From Oscillospiraceae bacterium (GTDB lineage: Bacteria; Bacillota; Clostridia; Oscillospirales; Acutalibacteraceae), in the NCBI GenBank assembly GCA_902792905.1, contig CADBBH010000004.1:1-61907 (forward strand): 61,907 nucleotides of DNA, written 5' to 3'. Position numbers and translations under genes: made by a program. Positions 8,051 through 15,849 of the stretch are shown in pieces. How positions within the stretch are numbered: position 1 is the first letter of the stretch; each line of letters begins with the position of its first letter. The notes beneath the pieces were generated by a model, which searched no databases, had not been told where the DNA came from, and saw only the letters and a list, made by a program, of their open reading frames with translations.

Positions 8051-8077
8051 GCAATTATTATCTTTACAAGCTATAAT
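8049..8077 (+). promoter_or_regulatory. Promoter of the tail-anchored phosphoesterase gene
   Basis: TTGCAA (8049-8054) and a consensus TATAAT (8072-8077) are 17 bp apart. The promoter begins within the U-tract of the upstream terminator, so this gene is transcribed separately from the DUF5058 operon although it lies only 99 bp downstream. Confidence 0.82.
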
Positions 8078-8099
8078 TGATACGAAAAGGAGGAATCCT

Positions 8100-9740
8100 A
8101 TGAGTAACAGAATATACGGTGCGGACAACGCTCCGCTGAGAATTCAGTTTGTAACCGATGTCCATTACTATGCGCGTGAAAACGGAACGGAAGGCCCCGC
8201 CTATGAAAAAGAAGAGGCCAAGAGCCAGCAGGTTATCAAAGACAGTGACCTTGTAATCAAAAAGGGCTTTGATATGCTCTGCGAGGACAGCTCGACCGAT
8301 ATAGTTGTAGTCTCCGGCGATACAACAAGAAACGGCGAATACACCTCTCATGAAGGGATAATCTCCGCTCTTCGTTCTCTTAAGGAGAGAGGAAAGAAAG
8401 TCTATGTCATAACCGCGACTCATGATTACAGAGGTGACGGCAAGGGCAGAGGCTTCAGCGGTGACGAGGTTATCGGCGTTCCCGCAGTCGCTGACAGGCA
8501 CGATCTCTGGGATATGTATTTTGAATTCGGCCCTTCCGAAGCAATCTCATATCATAAAGAATCGATGTGCTATGTCGTTCAGCTCGCGCCCGGCTACCGC
8601 CTCTTCGCGCTCAATGACGATACTAATTACAAGGGTGAAAACGGCGACGGCTCGGGATTCTCGGACTCCTGTATGGAATGGATTCTTGAACAGCTCGAGG
8701 ATGCGAAAAAGAACGATCAGTATGTGATTGCGATGACGCATCATCCTATGGTCTCCCCTTCACCGTTTTATTCGATAATCGGCAAGGGAGATATGCAGAA
8801 GAATCACGAAACAACCCGCGAAATCTTTGCCGACGCAGGCCTTCACTGCATGCTGACCGGTCATACTCATATTCACGATATCAGCTATATAACCACGCAA
8901 AAGGGCAACCGGTTCTATGATATTTCCTGCTCCGCTCTTATCGGATGCCCGCCGAATTACAGAAACGTTACCTTCGACCCGAAGAATGCGAAAATTGATG
9001 TTGAAACAGTCACGATTACCGACGTTCCGGGTATTGATACAAAAGGCGAAACCTTCGATAAATATATGGAGGGATTCTTCTTCGGAATGATCAGGCGCAT
9101 TGTCTGGGCTATGGGATACGATATTGACAAACTCGCCGAGATGGCCCCCGCCTTTTCGATTCCCGGCGAAAAGGTGCTTAAACTACGCCATATCATAAAA
9201 CCCGTCGGCAAATTCCTGAATAAACTGACCTTCAAAAAAATATGGAGAGTGTCGAAAAAAGAGTGCGGTCTGAAGAAATCGGATATTGCCGACATTGCCG
9301 ATAACAAGGTTGTTGATTTCATAGTAGGGCTTGTTAAGAACCTCTACTGCGGCGATTCCCCGTATTCGCCCGACACAAGGGAATACAAGCTCACCTGCGG
9401 TTTTCTTAATATAATCGACAGTTTTCTTAATACGATTCATCTGCCGATAGGCAAATTCCTCAAGGGCGCAAAGAGCGTAAGGTCGCTGGTTGAACCGCTT
9501 CTCTGGAATGACGGCTACTGCGATGCGAAGGCAACTCTTCCTCTTTATCCGATATACGACGAAGATAACCCTGCTCCTGCCGAAATGTTTGAGAAAAAAG
9601 AATTCACGGATACAGTCAGGAAAAGTAACAAAGGTCCGCTTATCCTGATTCTGCTGATTCTCGCGGTTCTGCTGCTCCTGGGGATCATCGCAGGAATAAT
9701 TGCTCTGATTGTTATCGGGATTATCGCTTTGATAAAATAA
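8100..9740 (+). CDS. Tail-anchored calcineurin-like phosphoesterase
   Basis: This 546-residue protein lacks a signal peptide and ends in a roughly 30-residue hydrophobic anchor (LILILLILAVLLLLGII). The calcineurin-like domain covers about residues 12-330, with DVH (D20, H22), GDT (D74), THHP and GHTH. The usual GNHD motif reads ATHD, so the metal-binding Asn is Thr107. A region of about 200 residues between the catalytic domain and the anchor has no recognised domain. AAAGGAGG precedes ATG 8100. The catalytic domain should face the cytoplasm if the tail is a simple single-span anchor. The topology contrasts with the secreted homologue encoded just upstream. The substrate is unknown. Confidence 0.88.
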   Translation: MSNRIYGADNAPLRIQFVTDVHYYARENGTEGPAYEKEEAKSQQVIKDSDLVIKKGFDMLCEDSSTDIVVVSGDTTRNGEYTSHEGIISALRSLKERGKKVYVITATHDYRGDGKGRGFSGDEVIGVPAVADRHDLWDMYFEFGPSEAISYHKESMCYVVQLAPGYRLFALNDDTNYKGENGDGSGFSDSCMEWILEQLEDAKKNDQYVIAMTHHPMVSPSPFYSIIGKGDMQKNHETTREIFADAGLHCMLTGHTHIHDISYITTQKGNRFYDISCSALIGCPPNYRNVTFDPKNAKIDVETVTITDVPGIDTKGETFDKYMEGFFFGMIRRIVWAMGYDIDKLAEMAPAFSIPGEKVLKLRHIIKPVGKFLNKLTFKKIWRVSKKECGLKKSDIADIADNKVVDFIVGLVKNLYCGDSPYSPDTREYKLTCGFLNIIDSFLNTIHLPIGKFLKGAKSVRSLVEPLLWNDGYCDAKATLPLYPIYDEDNPAPAEMFEKKEFTDTVRKSNKGPLILILLILAVLLLLGIIAGIIALIVIGIIALIK

Positions 9741-9746
9741 AAAACA

Positions 9747-9775
9747 CGGCTTGCAGTTCTTTCTGCAAGCCGTTT
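9747..9775. terminator. Bidirectional terminator between convergent genes
   Basis: CGGCTTGCAG (9747-9756) pairs perfectly with CTGCAAGCCG (9763-9772) around a six-base loop. TTT follows on the plus strand and TGTTTTTTATTTTA follows on the minus strand. Confidence 0.9.
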
Positions 9776-9791
9776 GCTTATCGTTTGAGCT

Positions 9792-11129
9792 TTAATTATT
9801 GACTCCGTTAAAGCCGTTCTCTTCCTGGAATTTTGCAATCTTATCGATAACTCCGAGAACTACTTCAAAGCCGAGGCCGACTGTTTCGGGCTCGAATCTG
9901 TCGGGAGTATCGCGGAATGTATGATAATAATAAGTGAGCATCGGATTCTGAGCCGCGAATGTGACGGATTTGATGCCTGCGCGGGTCATCGGGGTACTGT
10001 CGCAGCCGCCGACCGGATTGTGAATACACCCGCCGGTTTTGCTGACAATTTCAAGCTCGGCAAAAGTATCCTTGAACATCTTCTCAAGATCCTTGTCGAA
10101 TCTGCACATCTGCCAGTCATCTTTAATAACTACCTCAAAATACTCCTTATCGGCAACGGAGTCGATATTGATATTCCAGGCGTTTTTGGTAAGATCGTCG
10201 TTCTTATGCTCTTTTGCGAAAGCCATTGAGCCTCTGAGTCCGACTTCCTCACTGCCGCAGTTGCAGTCAACAATACGGCATCTTTTGGGCATCTTATCGG
10301 GATTCTCTTTGAAATACTTTGTTACTACATAGCTCAGAGCGATACCGGTAGCGTTATCCATCGCGCCTCTTGAAGCGTTTTCTTCATCGGGATCATTCCA
10401 TGCAATAATAAAGAGCGAACCGATTGCGGTGATGAACGGAAGCACAATAAGCACTCTATTAAGAAAATTGAAAAACTGTGTATTGGCAACCTTCAGTGCC
10501 CACATCGAGTGCAGTTCACCGCCGAAGAAATAGATAAGCGCCATAAAAATGGATATGAGGCACATACCGATTACGCAGACCGCGCCGAAACCGACCTTGC
10601 CGTAGGTCGCAACAAGAGCGGCAATCGGATTATCCTTTTTCCAATAACCCTTTTCGGAATGCCTCCAGTTCCAGCTTGTATCGGTGTGACCCGAGAGAAT
10701 AATCGTATAATCATATTCGCCGTCTTCGGGCAGGACTTCGCCGAGCGTATTCTGCGAAATCTTCTGCTTGAAGAAAATATCAAACCAGGTGCGGTATAAG
10801 AAACAGGATGCGACGAGCCAGAAAAGCATAAGCACCGAAAGCGCCGCGGTAAGATACCAGACAGAAGTGATTTGCCTCGCAATCAGAGCTCCCGCGCTTA
10901 CTATCAGGCCAACATATCCTGCATAGGGAAGACCGCCGATGCCCGCTCTTGGAGCGACCGCAAACTCTTCTCTGACAGGCTTTACACCGATAGATTTCAG
11001 CTTTTCGGCCATATAATCGTGAAATTTTCTTTCATTTGCCGTGCCGGGCAGACGGGGGCCGATTTCATTTGCCGCGTGAGTTACTATCTCAAACGCTTCA
11101 TCCTGATACTTTTTGTATTCTTCGTTCAT
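9792..11129 (-). CDS. M28 family zinc aminopeptidase with membrane segments
   Basis: This is a 445-residue peptidase. The M28 zinc ligands and catalytic residues are visible: GHTD (H148, D150), MDNATG (D268), SEEVGL (E294, E295), NIDS (D323) and H413 in YYHTFRDTPD. Unusually, four hydrophobic helices are embedded in the fold: two at about 72-112, before the first zinc ligand, and two at about 181-252, between the first and second ligands. It therefore looks like a membrane-integrated peptidase rather than a soluble one. ATG 11129 is supported by GGAGGG upstream; the longer frame lacks a ribosome site. It is a single-gene unit and likely cleaves N-terminal residues from peptides. Confidence 0.9.
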   Translation of the reverse strand: MNEEYKKYQDEAFEIVTHAANEIGPRLPGTANERKFHDYMAEKLKSIGVKPVREEFAVAPRAGIGGLPYAGYVGLIVSAGALIARQITSVWYLTAALSVLMLFWLVASCFLYRTWFDIFFKQKISQNTLGEVLPEDGEYDYTIILSGHTDTSWNWRHSEKGYWKKDNPIAALVATYGKVGFGAVCVIGMCLISIFMALIYFFGGELHSMWALKVANTQFFNFLNRVLIVLPFITAIGSLFIIAWNDPDEENASRGAMDNATGIALSYVVTKYFKENPDKMPKRCRIVDCNCGSEEVGLRGSMAFAKEHKNDDLTKNAWNINIDSVADKEYFEVVIKDDWQMCRFDKDLEKMFKDTFAELEIVSKTGGCIHNPVGGCDSTPMTRAGIKSVTFAAQNPMLTYYYHTFRDTPDRFEPETVGLGFEVVLGVIDKIAKFQEENGFNGVNN

Positions 11130-11160
11130 TCTTTCCCTCCGGAATTCAAAATTACAGTTT

Positions 11161-11189
11161 ATTCTATAATATTTCAACTAAAAAAACAA
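11161..11189 (-). promoter_or_regulatory. Candidate promoter of the M28 peptidase gene
   Basis: On the minus strand TTGTTT (plus 11184-11189) and TAGAAT (plus 11161-11166) are spaced by 17 bp, placing the start of transcription about 40 bases before the gene. Confidence 0.5.
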
Positions 11190-11216
11190 GACTTTTGTAT
11201 TATTTTTTTAATCGTA

Positions 11217-11245
11217 TTGACGAAAAATCGAATTTAATATATAAT
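11217..11245 (+). promoter_or_regulatory. Promoter of the papain-like protease gene
   Basis: TTGACG (11217-11222) and TATAAT (11240-11245) have 17 bp spacing, followed by GGAGGTGA just before the gene. Confidence 0.85.
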
Positions 11246-11282
11246 TAAATTGATAAAATATATTTTGATTGGAGGTGACAAT

Positions 11283-13082
11283 ATGAAAAAGGCAATAAGC
11301 GTATTATTATGCGCGGTTATGATTTTTATGCTCTGCGGCGGTCTGTTGACAGCCTTCACGGCGGATGATATAAAAATCGAAACCGCAGAGGCTGTGATAT
11401 CTCCCGGTGGATTTGATATTAAGTATTACGACGGCGACGGAAATGAGCTGAAAAATGAATTCACATATTCCAAGCCGCGAAAATCCGGAACAAAAGGCGT
11501 CTCCCTGCCTTCTTCATATGATGCCCGCAACGCCGGCGTGATAACCTCCGTCAAAAATCAGGGAAACACAGGAAACTGCTGGGCATATTCAACCTGCGCC
11601 GCGCTTGAATCCGATGCGGTATCAAGAGGATACGCCGGTGTAAACAGCGTCGATTATTCCGAAGCGCACCTTGCCTGGTTTACACTGACTCCGACCGAAA
11701 ATACAAGTGATGCAACTTACGGAGATTACTATATCAATGACGATCCGAGCCCGTATGACACTGGCGGAAGTTGGCATCACTCCTCATCAGCTCTTGTTGC
11801 CCTGAACGGACCTGCGCTCGACTCAAACTTCCCGAGCAGTGTTTATGATTTCAGCCAGATGGGCAATTATCCCGAATCTGACCGAATCAATCTCAGCGGC
11901 GGAATAATGATGAAAGGTGCGGAAAAAATAGAAACATCCGACGAGGTCAAGCAGTGGATAATGAATCACGGCATCGTTACAACCTCTGTGCCGTATTATG
12001 ATCAGTTTGCGACATCCGCAACCTCTTCATATTATTTTTCTTACGGCGACAACTACGCTACAAATCATATGATCGCAATTGTCGGCTGGGATGATGAGTA
12101 TGCTGTTACCAACTTCAAATCATCCTGCCGCCCTGCAAATCCGGGCGCCTGGCTCGTCAAGAACAGCTGGGGCGCATGGAATCACAATAACGGATATTTC
12201 TGGCTGTCTTATGAATCCGGGAGCACCGGCGAATTCTGCGGGTTCTCCGTTATGCAGAGAGGCGATATTTATAAAAGATACTGCTATACCGGAATAGGCA
12301 CTCTGAATATGATCGGAACCGGAACAAAAACAACATTTGCGAATATTTATACTTCCTCCGGCGCAGATAAGCTTGAAGCAATTTCATATTTCACTGCAAC
12401 AACTCAGAATCTTCAGGTCAAGGCGCAGGTATATACAGGAGTTACCGCCGGAAACCCCGAGTCCGGAACTCTTGCCTGCACAATAAACACTACGGCTCAT
12501 AATACGGGTTATCATATGATAACGCTTGATGATCCTGTAAGCCTCCCCCAGGGTACAAGATTTTCAATCGTGCTTACATATACCAGCACAGACGGCACTT
12601 CACCGGCTTATATGACTTGCGAAAAACTCGACCGTGAGGACGAAGGACTGCACTATACGGTCGCAGCCGGTCAGAGCTTCATGAAGCTCAGCGGATGGTG
12701 TGACAACACCGCCGGACAGCTTGCCTCCTCCAATCTCGGCAACAATTCAATTACCGCATACGTTTCATGCATTGAGCACAATTATCAGACCACGGTTGTT
12801 CCCCCGACCTGTATCGACAGCGGATATACGCTCTATACATGCACACAGTGCGGAATTGAGCGCACCGGCAGTTTTACTCCGCCGAGCGGTGCTCACATCT
12901 ACAGTGACTGGACCACCACCGAAACAGGAAGCAATTATTATACCGACACCCGTACATGCACCGGTTGCGGTCATACCGAGACAAAGACATATATCAAGGG
13001 AAACAACATTATCACCCTCAAACAGCTGATTCAGATGATATTCGACAGAATCTTTGCGCTTGCACGGCTTAGAATAAAATAA
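11283..13082 (+). CDS. Secreted papain-like (C1) cysteine protease with lectin-like and CxxC domains
   Basis: This 599-residue exported protease has a signal peptide (MKKAISVLLCAVMIFMLCGG...) and no obvious anchor. The C1 peptidase domain spans about 75-330: oxyanion Gln93 and catalytic Cys99 in QGNTGNCWAY, His262 in NHMIAIVGWD, Asn294 in VKNSWG. A beta-rich lectin-like domain follows (about 345-500), as in other clostridial surface C1 proteases. Next come about 75 residues with CTQCG and CTGCG pairs that could bind a metal, and a short helical tail ending FALARLRIK. GGAGGTGA precedes ATG 11283. It stands alone between a strong promoter and a terminator and probably supplies peptides from host or dietary protein. 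Confidence 0.93.
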   Translation: MKKAISVLLCAVMIFMLCGGLLTAFTADDIKIETAEAVISPGGFDIKYYDGDGNELKNEFTYSKPRKSGTKGVSLPSSYDARNAGVITSVKNQGNTGNCWAYSTCAALESDAVSRGYAGVNSVDYSEAHLAWFTLTPTENTSDATYGDYYINDDPSPYDTGGSWHHSSSALVALNGPALDSNFPSSVYDFSQMGNYPESDRINLSGGIMMKGAEKIETSDEVKQWIMNHGIVTTSVPYYDQFATSATSSYYFSYGDNYATNHMIAIVGWDDEYAVTNFKSSCRPANPGAWLVKNSWGAWNHNNGYFWLSYESGSTGEFCGFSVMQRGDIYKRYCYTGIGTLNMIGTGTKTTFANIYTSSGADKLEAISYFTATTQNLQVKAQVYTGVTAGNPESGTLACTINTTAHNTGYHMITLDDPVSLPQGTRFSIVLTYTSTDGTSPAYMTCEKLDREDEGLHYTVAAGQSFMKLSGWCDNTAGQLASSNLGNNSITAYVSCIEHNYQTTVVPPTCIDSGYTLYTCTQCGIERTGSFTPPSGAHIYSDWTTTETGSNYYTDTRTCTGCGHTETKTYIKGNNIITLKQLIQMIFDRIFALARLRIK

Positions 13083-13092
13083 TATTTTTATC

Positions 13093-13127
13093 AAAGGCGC
13101 GGTCATCCGTGCCTTTTTATTTTTTTC
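13093..13127 (+). terminator. Rho-independent terminator
   Basis: AAAGGCGCGG (13093-13102) pairs with CCGTGCCTTT (13107-13116), with one G-U pair, and a long T-rich tract follows. About 90 bp of AT-rich sequence without recognised features separates it from the T-box promoter. Confidence 0.88.
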
Positions 13128-13218
13128 AACAGCAAATCCGAATATAACAGTTATAAATATCTTTAAAATTCTATTATTTAAAAGGCACAAAAAAATCGAA
13201 AAAATTTGTAAAAATCGC

Positions 13219-13247
13219 TTGACAAATGGGTTTCGGAGTGTTATATT
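13219..13247 (+). promoter_or_regulatory. Promoter of the T-box-controlled trpB-like gene
   Basis: TTGACA (13219-13224) and TATATT (13242-13247) are spaced by 17 bp. Transcription would begin near 13254 at the 5' end of the T-box leader. Confidence 0.85.
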
Positions 13248-13253
13248 GATGAA

Positions 13254-13530
13254 AACGAAAACCGATGAAGAAGAGTGAGTAGGTTTTATCCCCTTTATCT
13301 CAGAGAGCCGCGGGTGCTGTGATCGCGGTATAAAGAATAAATCCGAATGGACTTCCGAGGGCAAGCAGAAACGCATTGCGGAGTATGTGAGACGGAGTGA
13401 GCTTCTCCGTAAACAAAGAGCAGCATATCATCGAGTATGCGTTGAGCGGGTGCGAAAGCACCAAGCAGGGTGGTACCGCAGGAAATGATATTATTCCTGT
13501 CCCGGCAAATGTCGGGGCAGGTTTATTTTA
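13254..13530 (+). promoter_or_regulatory. T-box leader, probable tRNA-Trp sensor
   Basis: This transcription-attenuating T-box precedes the TrpB-like gene. The conserved T-box core AGGGTGGTACCGC is at 13467-13479, containing the UGGU that pairs with an uncharged tRNA acceptor end. An intrinsic terminator at 13496-13530 has the stem CCTGTCCCGGC/GTCGGGGCAGG followed by TTTATTTTATTT. Stem I carries the AGTGAGTAGG bulge near 13273. The likely specifier is TGG (Trp) at 13348-13350, in the context GAATGGAC, where a purine follows the codon as is usual. Low charged tRNA-Trp should stabilise the antiterminator and switch on the downstream synthase. The T-box class is certain; the specifier is read by position. 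Confidence 0.95.
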
Positions 13531-13646
13531 TTTGGAAGCAAAACAGATATTCACAGTCAATTGAGTTCCGGGGCATCTTACGGGATACCGGAAACTGAAA
13601 ATAAAATGAAAAACATCAAAAATCCACAATGAAAGGAAGTAACACC

Positions 13647-15020
13647 ATGGCAAACGAAAAAATCCCTTACAAAGTATATCTTGAAGAAAATGAGATGCCC
13701 AAAGCATGGTATAATCTCCGCGCAGATATGAAAAAGAAGCCCGCTCCCTTCCTCAACCCCGGCACACACGAGCCCATGAAAGCAGAGGAACTCGCTCCCG
13801 TATTCTGCGATGAACTTATCAAGCAGGAGCTTGACAACGATACCGCATATTTTGAGATTCCCGATGAAATCAAGGAATTCTACAAAATGTACCGTCCCTC
13901 TCCGCTTGTCAGAGCATACTGCCTTGAGAAAAAGCTCGGCACCCCCGCAAAGATTTACTACAAATTTGAAGGCAACAACACGAGCGGCTCACATAAGCTC
14001 AATTCCGCGATAGCTCAGGCCTACTACGCAAAGAAGCAGGGTCTCAAGGGTGTAACAACCGAAACCGGAGCAGGTCAGTGGGGAACGGCTCTCTCGATGG
14101 CTTGCGCTTATCTCGGACTTGACTGTAAAGTATTCATGGTCAAGGTTTCCTATGAGCAGAAGCCTTTCCGCCGCGAGGTTATGCGCACTTACGGTGCGTC
14201 GGTAACTCCCTCTCCCTCAGAGACTACCGAAATCGGCAAGAAGATTCTTGCCGAGCATCCCGGCACAAACGGCTCACTCGGCTGCGCGATTTCAGAAGCG
14301 GTTGAGGTTGCCGTATCAACTCCCGGTTACCGCTATGTTCTCGGTTCGGTTCTCAATCAGGTTCTCCTTCATCAGAGTGTTATCGGCCTTGAAGCAAAAG
14401 CCGCTTTTGATAAAATCGGTGTAAAACCCGATATGATTATCGGCTGCGCAGGCGGCGGCTCGAACCTCGGCGGTCTTATCGCTCCGTTTATGGGCGAAAA
14501 ACTCAGAGGCGAGAACGATTATGAATTTATCGCCGTTGAGCCGGCAAGCTGCCCGAGCTTCACGAGAGGTGTTTACGCATATGATTTCGCCGATACAGGT
14601 ATGGTCTGCCCGCTCGCAAAGATGTATACCCTCGGCTCAGACTTCATCCCCTCGCCCAACCACGCCGGCGGTCTTCGCTATCACGGCATGAGTCCGATTC
14701 TCTCAGAACTCTATGACCAGGGACTTATGAAGGCCACAACCGCAACCCAGACCGAGGTGTTTGAGGCAGCAGAAACATTCGCGAGATGCGAGGGCATCCT
14801 TCCTGCTCCCGAAAGCTCACACGCCATCAAGGTCGCAATCGACGAGGCACTCAAGTGCAAGGAAACCGGCGAAGAAAAGACCATTCTCTTCGGTCTCACA
14901 GGCACAGGTTATTTTGATCTGTATGCGTATCAGAATTTCAACGACGGCAAGATGGATGACTATATCCCGACCGACGAAGAGCTCGCGAAATACAGAGAAA
15001 AACTCCCGAAAATCGACTGA
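13647..15020 (+). CDS. trpB: TrpB-like (TrpB2 class) tryptophan synthase beta subunit
   Basis: This 457-residue PLP enzyme condenses indole with L-serine to give tryptophan. The PLP lysine is K117 in NTSGSHKLNSA, and the phosphate-binding loop reads CAGGGSNLGG. The long N-terminal extension (MPKAWYNLRADM) and roughly 450-residue length are those of the TrpB2 class, not the roughly 400-residue TrpB1 that pairs tightly with TrpA. ATG 13647 follows GAAAGGAAG; an in-frame ATG at 13629 would place that ribosome site inside the gene. No trpA or other trp gene is adjacent. With the Trp T-box upstream, the likely role is tryptophan salvage from free indole when charged tRNA-Trp runs low. Confidence 0.95.
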   Translation: MANEKIPYKVYLEENEMPKAWYNLRADMKKKPAPFLNPGTHEPMKAEELAPVFCDELIKQELDNDTAYFEIPDEIKEFYKMYRPSPLVRAYCLEKKLGTPAKIYYKFEGNNTSGSHKLNSAIAQAYYAKKQGLKGVTTETGAGQWGTALSMACAYLGLDCKVFMVKVSYEQKPFRREVMRTYGASVTPSPSETTEIGKKILAEHPGTNGSLGCAISEAVEVAVSTPGYRYVLGSVLNQVLLHQSVIGLEAKAAFDKIGVKPDMIIGCAGGGSNLGGLIAPFMGEKLRGENDYEFIAVEPASCPSFTRGVYAYDFADTGMVCPLAKMYTLGSDFIPSPNHAGGLRYHGMSPILSELYDQGLMKATTATQTEVFEAAETFARCEGILPAPESSHAIKVAIDEALKCKETGEEKTILFGLTGTGYFDLYAYQNFNDGKMDDYIPTDEELAKYREKLPKID

Positions 15021-15038
15021 TAAAATGCAAATAAGCAA

Positions 15039-15070
15039 AAGCACGGATGAATCTCATCCGTGCTTATTTA
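15039..15070. terminator. Bidirectional terminator between trpB-like and tatD
   Basis: GCACGGATGA (15041-15050) pairs perfectly with TCATCCGTGC (15054-15063), extended by AA/TT, followed by TATTTATTATA on the plus strand and GCTTATTTGC on the minus strand. Confidence 0.9.
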
Positions 15071-15081
15071 TTATAATTACA

Positions 15082-15849
15082 TTAGTATTCTGTTCCGAAA
15101 AGCGTATTTGCATTTTGCCTTGTCATTTCGAGAATCGCTTCTGCAGAAGTATTCTTCACCTGCGCGAGAACTTCGGCAGCATATGGGATGAATGAAGAAT
15201 CATTGCGTCTGCCTCTGAAGGGAACCGGTGTCATATATGGGCAGTCCGTCTCAATCAACAGGCGGTCATTGGGAACGGCGACCGCCACCTCAAGCGGCCT
15301 GCGGGCATTTTTGAATGTCACCGCGCCTCCGAGCCCAATATACATTCCGAGTTTCAGCACTTCCTTTGCCATTTCGGCGGAGCCGGAAAAACAGTGAACC
15401 ACGCCCTTGGGCTTATACTTTTTAAGCAGATTAAGCGTATCCTCGTGGGATTCCCTGTCGTGAACGATTACCGGCAGGCCGAGTTTATTCGCAAGAATAA
15501 TCTGCTCCTCAAAAAATCTGAGCTGAATATCGCGGGGCGAAAAATCATAATGATAATCGAGCCCTATTTCACCGACGGCGACGCATTTCTCATCCTTGAG
15601 CATTTCTGTGAGCTTCGGCAGATAATCGCCTTTGCAGGCGGCAGCTTCATGAGGATGGATTCCGCACGCAGCGCGAATAAAAGAATAATCACGCGCGAGG
15701 GCAAGCGAAAACTCCGAGGTCGCGATATCCGTTCCGCAATTTATAACGGCACAGACACCTTTTTCCGGAAGAGAATTGAGAAGTTCTGCCCTGTCTTCGT
15801 CAAACGCCTCATCATTATAATGAGCGTGTGAATCATAAATATCTGCCAT
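15082..15849 (-). CDS. tatD: TatD family metal-dependent hydrolase
   Basis: This 255-residue TIM-barrel hydrolase belongs to the TatD family, whose members act as metal-dependent DNases. The HxH metal site is at the N-terminus (DSHAHYND). The other family motifs are GEIGLDYHYD, HDRESHED, VVHCFSGS and ETDCPYMTP. It starts on the last base of the metG stop (TAATG overlap) and is the last gene of the four-gene minus-strand operon. metG-tatD adjacency is common in Firmicutes, so this pair is housekeeping. Confidence 0.95.
   Translation of the reverse strand: MADIYDSHAHYNDEAFDEDRAELLNSLPEKGVCAVINCGTDIATSEFSLALARDYSFIRAACGIHPHEAAACKGDYLPKLTEMLKDEKCVAVGEIGLDYHYDFSPRDIQLRFFEEQIILANKLGLPVIVHDRESHEDTLNLLKKYKPKGVVHCFSGSAEMAKEVLKLGMYIGLGGAVTFKNARRPLEVAVAVPNDRLLIETDCPYMTPVPFRGRRNDSSFIPYAAEVLAQVKNTSAEAILEMTRQNANTLFGTEY

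Noticed and set aside
13131-13218. Possible small RNA or leader peptide in the AT-rich stretch before the T-box promoter
   Set aside because: There is no promoter, ribosome site or hairpin in it beyond the upstream terminator.
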